The notes under the pieces: model-generated
Told to the model about the DNA's origin: nothing
Database searches by the model: none
Seen by the model: the letters and a program-made list of their open reading frames with translations, nothing else
Assembly: GCF_028356935.1 (NCBI RefSeq)
Contig: NZ_CP102798.1
Coordinates: forward strand, 806,001-870,000
Length of the DNA: 64,000 bases
Source: Lysinibacillus sp. OF-1
Lineage (GTDB): Bacteria > Bacillota > Bacilli > Bacillales_A > Planococcaceae
Direction: 5' to 3'
Shown here: positions 1 through 8,485 of the stretch, in pieces
Position numbering within the stretch: the stretch's first letter is position 1
How the letters are laid out: each line of letters begins with the position of its first letter
Program-made: the position numbers and the translations under genes

Positions 1-1
1 A

Positions 2-487
2 GTAGTAGAAGCTGCAAATGCGTTAAATGTGCCTGTTGAAGCAGAGCTTGGGACAATTGGTGGTGTCGAAGATCGTTTAAGTGTCCATGAGGATAATGCA
101 TTTTTTACTGAACCCAAGCAGGCTGAACATTTTGTAAAGGTTACAGGAATCCAGTCATTTGCTCCAGCTTTTGGTACAGCGCATGGTAAGTATAAACAAA
201 AGCCAAAATTACAATTTGATCTTTTACAAGAAATTCATTGTTCTACAAATGTGCCCTTAGTCATGCACGGAGCATCTGGAGTGCCAGAAGAGGATGTGCG
301 TAAATCTTTGAATTATGGCATTGCAAAAGTGAATTTTTCTACTGAGCTGAAGGATTTATTTGCTGAGCAATTAAGAGATTATTTTAAGGATAATCCAACT
401 GAAAATGATCCAAGAAAGTATTTCCTTCCAGCACGTGAATCTTTAATTAAGTTAGTAGAGCAAAAGATTGAGATGTTACAAAAATGA
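2..487 (+). CDS. Class II fructose/tagatose-bisphosphate aldolase, 3' part
   Basis: The window opens inside this gene, so only about the last 161 codons are visible and the true start lies upstream. Family role: zinc-dependent cleavage of a ketose 1,6-bisphosphate to DHAP and glyceraldehyde-3-phosphate. Visible marks are the EAELGTIGG strand, the zinc-ligand region AFGTAHGKY, the second zinc-ligand/phosphate segment MHGASGVP (HGGSG in most relatives, here HGASG) and the C-terminal KVNFSTEL segment where NxxT/D residues bind DHAP. It shares a 4-base ATGA overlap with the next gene, a PfkB kinase, which points to a tagatose-1,6-bisphosphate (GatY/KbaY-like) role rather than the glycolytic one. 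The substrate is an inference from context. Confidence 0.88.
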   Translation, partial: VVEAANALNVPVEAELGTIGGVEDRLSVHEDNAFFTEPKQAEHFVKVTGIQSFAPAFGTAHGKYKQKPKLQFDLLQEIHCSTNVPLVMHGASGVPEEDVRKSLNYGIAKVNFSTELKDLFAEQLRDYFKDNPTENDPRKYFLPARESLIKLVEQKIEMLQK

Positions 488-1422
488 TTACTACATTAAC
501 CTTAAACGCAGCCATTGACCAAGTATATGAGGTAGGTTCTTTAATGGTTGGTCAAACCAATCGTGTATCGCAGAAGTCACAACAAGGTGGAGGGAAAGGT
601 GTTAATGTAGCTCGTGTTATCGTGGCACTTGGTGGCGATGTAATTATTGGCGGTTTCGTTGGTGGATTAAATGGTAGTAGAATAACGGAACTTTTACGTG
701 AAGAAAATTTACAAACAGAGTTCATACAAATACAGGAAGAAAACCGAATTTGTTTAACCGTTATTAATCAGCAAAAGAAGGAAATGACAGAGCTTTTAGA
801 GACAGGACCAACCATTTATGAATATGAATGGAATAAAATGTTAAATTGGATTGAGGCACAAGCCGAATATGCTAGCTATTTTGTGTTGTCAGGAAGCCTA
901 CCTAAAGGTATCCCAAAAACGGCCTATGCGGAGATTATTCATAGATTAAAGCAAAAAGGGATTCGAGTTGCACTTGATACAAGTGGTGATGCGTTGAAAC
1001 ATGGTATTAAGGCAATACCCTCTATCATTAAACCTAATGAGGATGAAATGACTCAATTGATTGGTAAGCCAGTTCTAGCTCAGAAAGACTTAGTTCAAGC
1101 TGGTGTAAAATTACAAGAATTAGGGATTGAACATGTGTGTTTTTCATTGGGCGAGCAAGGGGCTTTATTCGTTAATTCGTTAGGGGTTTACAAAGTGAAT
1201 GCACCACGGATAAATGTTGTTAATACAGTTGGCAGTGGTGATGCCTTTTTAGGTGGACTTATTTATAAGCTCTCACAGGGTGCAGACCCTACAGAGGCAT
1301 ATAAATGGGCTGTTGCATGTGGCTCAGCGAATGCAGAAAATAAAGAGATTGCAAAAGTACAAAAAGTGACTGTTGAAAGTCTCTTAGCCGAGATACAAAT
1401 AACTAAAATTAAAGAGAAGTAG
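484..1422 (+). CDS. PfkB-family sugar-phosphate kinase (LacC/FruK type)
   Basis: 312 residues, the usual length for tagatose-6-phosphate kinase or 1-phosphofructokinase. The N-terminal GGGKGVNVA motif and the C-terminal GSGDAFLGGL motif (catalytic Asp and anion hole) are the two PfkB signatures. Family role: ATP-dependent phosphorylation of a ketohexose monophosphate to the bisphosphate used by the aldolase encoded just upstream. The ATG overlaps the aldolase stop (ATGA), so translation is probably coupled. With the downstream AgaS-like isomerase the likely substrate is tagatose-6-phosphate. Fructose-1-phosphate remains possible because the families are hard to separate by eye. Confidence 0.88.
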   Translation: MITTLTLNAAIDQVYEVGSLMVGQTNRVSQKSQQGGGKGVNVARVIVALGGDVIIGGFVGGLNGSRITELLREENLQTEFIQIQEENRICLTVINQQKKEMTELLETGPTIYEYEWNKMLNWIEAQAEYASYFVLSGSLPKGIPKTAYAEIIHRLKQKGIRVALDTSGDALKHGIKAIPSIIKPNEDEMTQLIGKPVLAQKDLVQAGVKLQELGIEHVCFSLGEQGALFVNSLGVYKVNAPRINVVNTVGSGDAFLGGLIYKLSQGADPTEAYKWAVACGSANAENKEIAKVQKVTVESLLAEIQITKIKEK

Positions 1423-1432
1423 GGATTTGTTT

Positions 1433-2449
1433 ATGTACACTTACAATGAGATTATGGCACAAGGACAAAAGTTAGAAAAAACAAAAGACATTGTTCAATC
1501 AATTGCATTCAATAAAAGTGCTGTAGATGTCGTTCTTTTCACGGGGTGTGGAACATCATTTTATTTAGCGATTGCTGCAGCACGTTATTATCAAGCTGTA
1601 ACTGGAGAGTTTGCTATTGCTGTACCAGCATCTGAGTTGTTTTTACACACAGAAACGTATATTTTAAAAAATAAAAAGTATCTTATCATTGGCATTTCAC
1701 GTTCGGGGACAACTTCGGAAATCATTATGTCTTTAGAACATTTGAATGATGCGGGAAATATACGTACTATGGCAGTGACATGTAATGGGGACACACCTAT
1801 GGCTAAATTAACTGATGAATTGATTGCTTTAAATGATATATCAGAAAAAAGTGTGGTAATGACTCAATCATTTTCTAATATGCTATACGCTCTCCAATTA
1901 TATGCAGCGAAAATTAGTGGACGAACGGATATGATGAAACAGTTAGAGAAAATTCCTACACTTGTTCATTCGGCATTAGGCAATGGAAAGCAATTAACAC
2001 AGGTGACAGAAGATGTCTCAAAAAAGCGTTTTATCTTTTTAGGGTCTGGTGCTTATAATGGGTTGGCTAAAGAAGCGACATTAAAGCTAAAGGAAATGAC
2101 GCAAACGGAATGTGAAAGTTACTCCAATTTAGAATTCCGTCACGGCCCTATCTCTATTGTCGATAAGGAAACGGTTGTTATTTTATTTACACAAAATGAA
2201 ACGAAGGAATATGATCACGCATTAGTGAAAGATATTCAAAAGCTGGGAGGTTTCGTTGTTGTCATCGGTATAGCTTCAGAAGAATTAGAAGCAGATTTAA
2301 TTCTCAAGTTATCAGAAGAAGTAGATGATTTAAATCGACTTGTTGAAGCTATTCCTTATTTCCAACTATTGGCTTATCAAAATGCAATATTTAAAGGTTG
2401 TGATCCTGATAAGCCACGTAATTTAACGCAAGTCGTAAATCTTTCATAA
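1433..2449 (+). CDS. SIS-domain sugar isomerase/deaminase, AgaS-like
   Basis: About 338 residues with two SIS (sugar isomerase) domains, as in AgaS and the isomerase half of GlmS. The first SIS core shows FTGCGTSFYLA and GISRSGTTSE; the second shows LGSGAYNGLAKEATLKLKE followed by EFRHGPIS, the segment carrying catalytic residues. In characterised AgaS proteins the reaction is deamination/isomerisation of galactosamine-6-phosphate to tagatose-6-phosphate. The ATG at 1433 is chosen over an in-frame TTG at 1427 because the AGGG SD at 1421-1424 is too close to the TTG. It lies 10 bases after the kinase gene. Alternatives are GlmS-like or fructosamine deglycase activity. Confidence 0.85.
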   Translation: MYTYNEIMAQGQKLEKTKDIVQSIAFNKSAVDVVLFTGCGTSFYLAIAAARYYQAVTGEFAIAVPASELFLHTETYILKNKKYLIIGISRSGTTSEIIMSLEHLNDAGNIRTMAVTCNGDTPMAKLTDELIALNDISEKSVVMTQSFSNMLYALQLYAAKISGRTDMMKQLEKIPTLVHSALGNGKQLTQVTEDVSKKRFIFLGSGAYNGLAKEATLKLKEMTQTECESYSNLEFRHGPISIVDKETVVILFTQNETKEYDHALVKDIQKLGGFVVVIGIASEELEADLILKLSEEVDDLNRLVEAIPYFQLLAYQNAIFKGCDPDKPRNLTQVVNLS

Positions 2450-2548
2450 CATAAGCAGATGCAATGAAGAATAGACATATATATAACCTTTACTTTCTGA
2501 GAATTGCGAATTCGAGTAGATCATGTGGCGAAAACTGGTGGTGGAAAG

Positions 2549-3424
2549 ATGCGTTATATTTTAGTAGCAGATGTTGGCGGAACAAAATTAGCAACGGCTT
2601 TATTCAATCAACAGCAACAGTTGTTAATCAAAAAAGAGGTACCAAGTGATGTTACAAATAGAGAAACTTTATTCCATTGTTTAATTAATAGTTTTGAAAA
2701 GCTATGTATAGAGCAAGAAGTCTCTATTAATGAGATCTCTAAGGTATGTATTGGTGTACCTGGTATTGTGGATGTTCAAAAAGGTCTAGCAGTTTATCAA
2801 AATAATATACCGTGGAGTAACTTTCCGATTTCTGAGCGTTTAATTGAATTTTTTCCATATGCACAAATATTGATGGATAACGATGTTAACATGGCAACCT
2901 GGGGAGAATACAATGCTAGAGGGTTCTGCAAAGAAGTGATGGTATATGTAACATTAAGCACCGGATTATCTTGTTGTACAGTTGTAAATGGCGAATTTAT
3001 AAGAGGAACAGGATTAGCTGGTGAAATAGGTTTTAATATCGTTGGTAATGATGGAGAAACATTGGAAGAAAGTGTGTCAGGACCTGCTATAGAAAAGTTA
3101 GGAAGAGCGTTACTGGGGAATTCGGAAATTCGATTAAAAGATATGATGGAGCTCTATTACAAGGGAGACCTCATCATGGATAAGCTTTTGCAGCAATTAA
3201 TCTACTGCATGGAAAAACAATTGCATCAAATGATTTTGATGCTTGACCCACATTGCATAGTGTTAGGTGGCGGCTTTTTTAATCACCATCCGAAAATCAT
3301 AGAGCAGATTAAAGAGGTGATTCAGCAACGTTTGTTAAACACACCTTTTGAAGGGAAAGAGCAAATTATAGGCAGTAGTATTCGTAAAGGTGAGGCGGGA
3401 CTGTACGGTGCAGCAATGAAATAA
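2549..3424 (+). CDS. ROK-family sugar kinase
   Basis: About 291 residues starting MRYILVADVGGTK, where DxGGTK is the ROK phosphate-binding motif. A second motif, MDNDVNMATWGE, supplies the catalytic Asp region, and LGGGFF occurs near the C terminus. The cysteine-rich CxCGxxGCxE zinc motif of many ROK proteins is absent, so this is a non-zinc type member. The ATG at 2549 follows GGTGGAAAG closely; an in-frame TTG at 2504 has no convincing SD. It is last in the aldolase-kinase-isomerase operon, so a GalNAc/galactosamine kinase (AgaK-like) role that feeds AgaS is the best inference. The specificity cannot be read from sequence. Confidence 0.82.
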   Translation: MRYILVADVGGTKLATALFNQQQQLLIKKEVPSDVTNRETLFHCLINSFEKLCIEQEVSINEISKVCIGVPGIVDVQKGLAVYQNNIPWSNFPISERLIEFFPYAQILMDNDVNMATWGEYNARGFCKEVMVYVTLSTGLSCCTVVNGEFIRGTGLAGEIGFNIVGNDGETLEESVSGPAIEKLGRALLGNSEIRLKDMMELYYKGDLIMDKLLQQLIYCMEKQLHQMILMLDPHCIVLGGGFFNHHPKIIEQIKEVIQQRLLNTPFEGKEQIIGSSIRKGEAGLYGAAMK

Positions 3425-3591
3425 AAAGAGCAATCGTTTTTATACTTAATATTATAAATCTCTACTCCAAAATAGCGGTACCGTTAGGAAAATAGGGATT
3501 TACATCGATAAAAAAAATCCAACTTCCTTATAGATTCTATTGAGAAATTTTTGACATGAAATGTTTCATTTCTACAAGACGGAGGTAATAG

Positions 3592-3627
3592 TTGAAAACC
3601 TCATATAAAATAGTTGAGATAGCTTAG
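3592..3627 (+). other. Possible 11-codon leader or gene remnant behind a strong SD
   Basis: GGAGGT at 3581-3586 sits 5 bases before a TTG that opens an 11-codon frame ending in TAG at 3625-3627. The frame runs directly into the stem of the terminator at 3617-3672. The order of TTGACA at 3551-3556, SD, short frame and terminator looks like a leader peptide or the stub of a deleted gene. Nothing downstream (convergent msmX) could be attenuated. Coding status is uncertain. Confidence 0.25.
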
Positions 3628-3672
3628 TGGCGAAATGACAGTGTATTTTTCCATCTAGCTATCTTTTTTGGT
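3617..3672 (+). terminator. Rho-independent terminator in the gap before msmX
   Basis: AGATAGCT near 3619 pairs with AGCTATCT near 3657, extended by GTGG/CCAT after small internal mismatches, and is followed by TTTTTTGG. The rest of the 3425-3911 gap holds a CACTGAT/ATCAGTG inverted pair (3746-3785) and no convincing gene. Confidence 0.6.
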
Positions 3673-3911
3673 TATTTTGCTTTGTTTTATATAAAGTAAT
3701 AGCAAAATAACATCCACCAAGTAAAATACGATTGTTGGATGCAGAAACACTGATGATCTTCTAAAATCTAATCAGATCAGTGAAGTTGGTTGAATCTAAA
3801 GTCAATCAATAATCGAGTATGGACTATGAGTGGGAGGTAAAAAAAGCGGGAAACAGACTCTTTGCCTGAATCCCTTTCTATGAGGATTAATATTTGCAGT
3901 ACTTTTTGCTT

Positions 3912-5009
3912 CTAACGAATGCGTTTCTCTGTTTCTAAGTCAAAGAAATGTGCCCGAGACATATCAAATTGTAGGTGTGCAACTTGGCCTTGTGTAATTT
4001 TTGTATCAGAGTTAACACGTGCAATATAAGGCTGTCCATTTAACTGGGCATGTAACATCAGCTCAGCACCTGTTAATTCTGATACTTCAATATTTGCCTC
4101 GATGGACGAGAAGAAAGGCTCAGAAATGACAGAAGAATTTTCATAAATATGCTCAGGACGAATGCCAAGAATCAGCTCTTTTTGTAAGTAGCCTTGGTCT
4201 AATAATAATTTTGATTTTTCTGCTGGAATAGTTAATGAAATAGGACCGATCTGAATTCCTTCTTCATGGAGAACCCCTTTAAAAAAGTTCATGGATGGAG
4301 AGCCTATAAAACCGCCAACAAATTTATTTTCAGGTAAGCCATATACTTCTTCAGGTGTACCAATTTGTTGAACAATACCGTCCTTCATGACAACAAGACG
4401 CGTTGCCATTGTCATTGCTTCAGTTTGGTCATGTGTTACATAAATTGTCGTTGTTTTTAAGCGCTGATGAAGCTTGGTAATTTCTGCACGCATTTGTACG
4501 CGTAGTTTTGCATCTAAATTGGACAAAGGCTCGTCCATTAAGAAAATATGTGCATCTCGGACGATTGCTCGACCAAGGGCAACCCGTTGTCTCTGACCAC
4601 CCGATAAAGCTTTAGGCTTGCGATCCAAATATTTTTCTAAATCAAGAATGGCGGCTGCATTGTGGACACGTTCTTTAATTTGTTGTTTTGAAAATTTTCG
4701 AAGCTTTAAGCCAAATGCCATGTTGTCGTATACCGTCATATGAGGGTATAGTGCATAGTTTTGAAAAACCATCGCAATATCACGTTCCTTTGAAGGCACA
4801 TCGTTCATTCTCTTGTTATCAATAAAAAAATCGCCTTCCGAGATTTCCTCTAAGCCAGCTATCATACGTAAGGTGGTTGATTTCCCACAACCTGATGGAC
4901 CAACAAGTACAACAAACTCTCTATCCTGAACAGTTAGATTAAAATCAGATACAGCCGTTACACCGCCATCGTATATTTTATAAATATTATTAAGTATGAT
5001 TTTCTCCAT
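3912..5009 (-). CDS. msmX: ABC transporter ATPase for sugars, MsmX/UgpC type
   Basis: About 365 residues. Walker A GPSGCGKST, signature LSGGQRQRV, Walker B IFLMDEPLSNLDAKLR and switch His VTHDQTEAM are all intact, followed by a C-terminal TOBE region (around GIRPEHIY) typical of CUT1 sugar importers. MsmX-type ATPases are shared by several sugar ABC permeases encoded elsewhere, and no permease is adjacent here. The start at 5009 (MEKIILNNIY) is preceded by AAGGGGATTAAAT; upstream in-frame codons lack an SD. It lies 82 bases downstream of the PucR-type regulator on the same strand. The gene name is by family resemblance. Confidence 0.88.
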   Translation of the reverse strand: MEKIILNNIYKIYDGGVTAVSDFNLTVQDREFVVLVGPSGCGKSTTLRMIAGLEEISEGDFFIDNKRMNDVPSKERDIAMVFQNYALYPHMTVYDNMAFGLKLRKFSKQQIKERVHNAAAILDLEKYLDRKPKALSGGQRQRVALGRAIVRDAHIFLMDEPLSNLDAKLRVQMRAEITKLHQRLKTTTIYVTHDQTEAMTMATRLVVMKDGIVQQIGTPEEVYGLPENKFVGGFIGSPSMNFFKGVLHEEGIQIGPISLTIPAEKSKLLLDQGYLQKELILGIRPEHIYENSSVISEPFFSSIEANIEVSELTGAELMLHAQLNGQPYIARVNSDTKITQGQVAHLQFDMSRAHFFDLETEKRIR

Positions 5010-5091
5010 ATTTAATCCCCTTTGTTCTTTTTTACAGTTTAAATAAAGTGAGGAAGAAAACCAATGTCTAAAATGCATAATGTTCAGTTAA

Positions 5092-5997
5092 CTATTTTTG
5101 TGCATTTTGTAAAAATGACCAAAGATAACTAGCAAAGTAAACAAGTATTGCACCATCTAAATTTTTTATGTTAATATTTGTGATTTCCTGGAATTTTGAT
5201 AAACGATAGGTTAATGTATTACGATGTATGTGCAACTTCTTGGATGTCAACGAAATATTTAAACCACATTCATAAAAAGTTTTAACAGTTTCAAGTAATT
5301 CTCTATCAGACTTTAAAGGTATAATAATTTGCTCTTCTAAAAATTTTAGAATAGAAGTAGGCAATTGTTGTGTTAGTAAAATAGGGAATATCGTTTGAAA
5401 TGAATAATAAGGTTCAGCAAATCTTAAATGTAAACATTCCTTGAACCATTGTGCTTCTCTTTGGAATTTATATGGAAATTTCTTATCTATTTCATAAAAT
5501 TCTCCAAGATATAATTGGATTCTGACATAAAAATCTGCTTCAATTGTACGAATAAGTGCAATAAAATCTTCTTTCTCATTCATAGAAAGACTCTTAGGTT
5601 CAATGAGTAAAAATTGATTTGTAGTAACTTGAATTAATATCGTATCTTCCTGAAAAAAATTATAAAGAGCTTCTTTTAAAGCCTCTAAAGGAGGGTTTTC
5701 ATTTATAAAAGTAATTTGAATAACTCGAGCTTTATTAAAGGATAAATTGGATGGTATATCACCATTTGAATAGATAAATTCATACCAAGTATCCGATGCC
5801 TGAAATAGTGAAGAGGTAGCTTCAGTATAAAAAACAGTAAGCCATTGGTAGTCTCGCTGTGAAACCTCATGCTTTGAGATGGAAAACCATTCTTTTGTTT
5901 GGTGATGGTAGAAAATATAAGAGTCATATGATAGCTGAGTTGGCTTTGTTCGATAATAACGATATGAAGGAAACAATGCTTTGAGATTTAAGTTCAT
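5092..5997 (-). CDS. PucR/CdaR-type helix-turn-helix regulator
   Basis: 301 residues. The last 60 or so contain the PucR C-terminal HTH: LLETVKTFYECGLNIS, then LHIHRNTLTYRL, the hallmark recognition helix of CdaR/PucR proteins. The N-terminal 220 residues match no ligand domain I recognise and are rich in aromatic residues. SD AAGAGGAATATTT precedes the ATG. Being directly upstream of and codirectional with the sugar ATPase suggests it controls that gene in response to a carbohydrate-related signal. The inducer is unknown. Confidence 0.82.
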   Translation of the reverse strand: MNLNLKALFPSYRYYRTKPTQLSYDSYIFYHHQTKEWFSISKHEVSQRDYQWLTVFYTEATSSLFQASDTWYEFIYSNGDIPSNLSFNKARVIQITFINENPPLEALKEALYNFFQEDTILIQVTTNQFLLIEPKSLSMNEKEDFIALIRTIEADFYVRIQLYLGEFYEIDKKFPYKFQREAQWFKECLHLRFAEPYYSFQTIFPILLTQQLPTSILKFLEEQIIIPLKSDRELLETVKTFYECGLNISLTSKKLHIHRNTLTYRLSKFQEITNINIKNLDGAILVYFASYLWSFLQNAQK

Positions 5998-6327
5998 TAA
6001 ATATTCCTCTTCTTTCGATATATAGTAAAAAATATAAAAAGCGCTAAATGAAAGTCATACAATTTTGTAAAAGACATAGGTTGGAAAAAAACAACGTTTA
6101 TATAAGCATTTCAAAAGGGTTATAAAACTCCAAATATGTACAATCAAAAAATATGTGATATAAATTTTTCTCCTATTACTAGTAATAATAAATGCTAGGA
6201 AAAAAGTTAATAAGTAAAGCTTTGATTCATGGAGCATCACCTCAAAGGATTTATTTTTCATTTATCTATGTAGATAGAGTGCTTTATGTGAAATTAGTGG
6301 CTTTACTTCATTTAATTGTAAAAGAAA

Positions 6328-6376
6328 AAAGACTGTAGGCAAACTCTCAAATTTTTTGAGTTTGTCTACAGTCTGA
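6328..6376 (-). terminator. Terminator of the betaine-binding protein gene
   Basis: A long stem (GACTGTAGGCAAACTC at 6331 against GAGTTTGTCTACAGTC ending 6374). Read on the minus strand it is followed by TTTTTTCTTTT. The rest of 5998-6417 holds only AT-rich sequence and the pucR promoter region; no gene was seen there. Confidence 0.8.
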
Positions 6377-6417
6377 ATCCAATGACTAATGATGAGTAAT
6401 TGGATCTTTTGTAGTTG

Positions 6418-7293
6418 TTATGCTTTTACATCTTTTGTCCAATCCGCGACTTTGTCTTGGTTGTTTTCAATCCATTTTTTTGCTGCTTCTGTGGCACTCA
6501 TACCTTCCATAATATCGAACATCACACTTTCTATATCTTCGGAAGTCCAATGGAAATGATCAAGGACACGATAGGCATCGGGATCATCTTCTTTCAAGCC
6601 ATTACGAGCAAATGTGCCAATATATTCTTCTGTCCCATATAAACCTTTTGGGTCATCTAAATATTTTAAATCGTATGCATTAAATATCCAGTGCGGTGAC
6701 CACCCTGTAATGATAATTTCTTCATTATTAGTAATGGCTTGACTAAGGGCGGCTGTCATTGCACCTGCAGAAGAAGTAAGTACATTCCAGCCTTCTAGAT
6801 TGTTATATTTCTTATAGGCATTTTCTGTCGTAGCCATCATATTAGCCCCAGGTTCAATGCCTGTAATTGTTTTATTGGCTTCAGTGGTTAAGTCTTCGAT
6901 TGAATCGACATCCATATAGCTTGGAACAACTAAGCCAATTTTAGCCCCAGTTAGATTTTCACCTAAATTCTCTATTTTATCTTTGTATTTCTCTACTTGC
7001 GGAGCATGTGTTTGCGGTAACCAAGCAGATACCATACCGTCAACCTCTCCGTTTGCAAGTGCCTCCCACATAATGCCATTGTCGAGTGGCGTTAATGTTA
7101 CCTCATATCCTAAATCCTCTAAAACTTGTCCTACTACGTGAGTAGAAGCTACTTCAGTATCCCATTCAACATAGGCTAGGTTGATTGTCTTTCGATCTTC
7201 TTTTTTAGATCCTGCATCTGCTGAACTACATGCAGTTAAAACGAGTAGACATAGTAAAGAAAAACCTATTTTCCATAATTTTAGATGTCTCAT
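6418..7293 (-). CDS. Glycine betaine/proline ABC transporter substrate-binding lipoprotein (OpuAC type)
   Basis: 291 residues with a lipoprotein signal ending LTAC (lipobox, Cys about residue 22), so it is membrane-anchored outside the cell. The mature part begins with INLAYVEWDTEVASTHVV and has WEALANGEVDGMVSAWLP and GWSPHWIFNAYDLKYLDDP, conserved regions of the OpuAC/ProX-type quaternary-amine binding fold with Trp residues for the cation box. SD GAGAGGGGAAATTT precedes the ATG. No permease or ATPase is adjacent, so it is a solitary binding protein that must use a transporter encoded elsewhere. A 12-bp inverted repeat lies upstream. Confidence 0.88.
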   Translation of the reverse strand: MRHLKLWKIGFSLLCLLVLTACSSADAGSKKEDRKTINLAYVEWDTEVASTHVVGQVLEDLGYEVTLTPLDNGIMWEALANGEVDGMVSAWLPQTHAPQVEKYKDKIENLGENLTGAKIGLVVPSYMDVDSIEDLTTEANKTITGIEPGANMMATTENAYKKYNNLEGWNVLTSSAGAMTAALSQAITNNEEIIITGWSPHWIFNAYDLKYLDDPKGLYGTEEYIGTFARNGLKEDDPDAYRVLDHFHWTSEDIESVMFDIMEGMSATEAAKKWIENNQDKVADWTKDVKA

Positions 7294-7346
7294 AAATTTC
7301 CCCTCTCTAGCAATTCTTATATTCTTGCGAAAATTAAAAAATCAAT

Positions 7347-7382
7347 AAGTAACAACTTAATTTTAATGACAAGTTGTTACTT
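7347..7382. promoter_or_regulatory. 12-bp perfect inverted repeat upstream of the betaine-binding gene
   Basis: AAGTAACAACTT at 7347-7358 and AAGTTGTTACTT at 7371-7382, separated by 12 bases, 54-89 bases upstream of the opuAC-like start. The AT-rich perfect dyad looks like an operator (for example for a MarR/GbsR-type osmolyte regulator). A weak plus-strand terminator is an alternative because TTTT follows it. Confidence 0.45.
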
Positions 7383-7519
7383 TTGTCAAATGGATGTTGT
7401 ACAAATCATGAGGGGAATCATGGGATTAGCCGTGCAGTCTATATTGGGCTGCCCAAAAATCTTTCTATTGATCACATATGATAGGTGAAAATGGAAACGG
7501 TGATTTGAGGAGGCTTAGT

Positions 7520-8092
7520 ATGCATTGGATTACCATTATTTTAATAGGAATTGCAGCGAATTTAGATAATTTGGGAATCGGCCTAGCTTATGGCGTCAAA
7601 CAAGTTAAAATTCCGATTTTATCCAATGCTGTGATTGCTGTCATGTCAATGATTGTCACATACATCGCAGTAACAGCAGGCAGCACAGTTGTTGCGTATA
7701 TTTCACCGCATACTGCCAATTTATTAGGCAGCTTGCTGTTGTGTATTATTGGGCTCTGGACTTTAATGTCCAATAATTTTTCTAAACAACAGATAGCTGG
7801 CAACCCTGAGTTATTTGATGAAGATAAAAACTTAGTGATTTCAACGCGAGAGGCAATGGCACTCGGCTTCGTTTTATCAGCGAACTGTTTAGCAGGGGGC
7901 ATTGCTATTGGGGCAAATGGCATTTCGGCCCTTTGGACGGTCATATCGATTGGTGTGTTTTCGTTTATTACAGTGGGAGTGGGGAGTCAATGTGGCTCTT
8001 TACTATCAAAAACGTATATTGGTAAGCATTCAACTGCGATCTCAGGATGGCTGCTAATTATGATTGGCATTTTCGAGATTTTTGCTAAATGA
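7520..8092 (+). CDS. ytaF: YtaF-like sporulation membrane protein (MntP/YtaF family)
   Basis: 190 residues, almost entirely transmembrane helices. It begins MHWITIILIGIAANLDNLGIGLAYGVKQ, with the Asp-bearing NLDNLGIG motif, and repeats it as SANCLAGGIAIGANG in the second half, the duplicated three-helix architecture of the MntP/YtaF/LysE superfamily. YtaF is known as a sporulation membrane protein; transport of a cation is an inference from the relatives. The ATG at 7520 follows GAGGAGG at 7507-7513. An upstream in-frame ATG at 7478 lacks an SD. Confidence 0.82.
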   Translation: MHWITIILIGIAANLDNLGIGLAYGVKQVKIPILSNAVIAVMSMIVTYIAVTAGSTVVAYISPHTANLLGSLLLCIIGLWTLMSNNFSKQQIAGNPELFDEDKNLVISTREAMALGFVLSANCLAGGIAIGANGISALWTVISIGVFSFITVGVGSQCGSLLSKTYIGKHSTAISGWLLIMIGIFEIFAK

Positions 8093-8149
8093 CATATGAA
8101 AACAATGGGTAACCCCCACACCATATGTAGATGGAGTATTTAATCTAGA

Positions 8150-8302
8150 AGTTGATTGGAACGAAGAGCAGCGACTCCAGCGGGAAAAGCGGGATGGACT
8201 GAACGGATGTTTTTTCTACGAAAGCGAAGCGACAGTAACGACGCAAGGGAAGCAGCTCGGCCCCGCCCGCGGAAAGCGTCCGCTCCTAGTGGAAATCAAC
8301 GG
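8150..8302 (+). repeat. GC-rich intergenic repeat, copy 1
   Basis: A block strikingly richer in GC than its surroundings, bounded by GTTGATTGGAACG and GTGGAAATCAAC (imperfect terminal inverted repeats). Its reverse complement shares ordered segments with the block at 45774-45908 (CCGAGC, GCTTCC, CCCGC, GGAGTC, TCCAATC). The frame that crosses it (8156-8338) is a composition artefact. It is non-coding and possibly a structured RNA or a small non-autonomous element. Confidence 0.7.
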
Positions 8303-8337
8303 CATTACTTTATTTCATCGAGTTTGTCTACAGCTTG

Positions 8338-8372
8338 AGAATATAACCATATTTTGGTTATATTCTTTTTAT
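8338..8372 (+). terminator. Terminator downstream of ytaF and the repeat
   Basis: AGAATATAACCA (8338-8349) pairs with TGGTTATATTCT (8355-8366), followed by TTTTATT. It isolates ytaF from the heme locus. Confidence 0.8.
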
Positions 8373-8416
8373 TAGGAGGAAAATTTGACATATTGAGGAC
8401 GAATTTGGTTTAACGG

Positions 8417-8446
8417 TTGACATACACTGGTATCAACGATTATTCT
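8417..8446 (+). promoter_or_regulatory. Promoter of the heme-uptake locus
   Basis: A perfect -35 TTGACA at 8417-8422, an 18-base spacer and TATTCT at 8441-8446. Transcription would begin about 8453, just before the Fur box. Confidence 0.55.
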
Positions 8447-8464
8447 TGGGAGTAGAATCGTAAT

Positions 8465-8479
8465 TGAGAATAATTTTCG
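8465..8479 (+). promoter_or_regulatory. Fur box
   Basis: TGAGAATAATTTTCG matches the 7-1-7 consensus TGATAATnATTATCA at 11 of 14 fixed positions (mismatches at 4, 11 and 14). It lies just downstream of the promoter -10 and ahead of the isdC-like gene, as expected for iron repression. Confidence 0.7.
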
Positions 8480-8485
8480 TTTAGG

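Noticed and set aside
6055-6261. A 68-codon minus-strand frame between pucR and opuAC
   Set aside because: Phe/Ile/Tyr-rich translation of AT-rich DNA with no SD; most likely non-coding.
8156-8338. A 60-codon frame in GC-rich sequence
   Set aside because: It coincides with the intergenic repeat, and its Arg/Pro/Ala-rich translation reflects composition.
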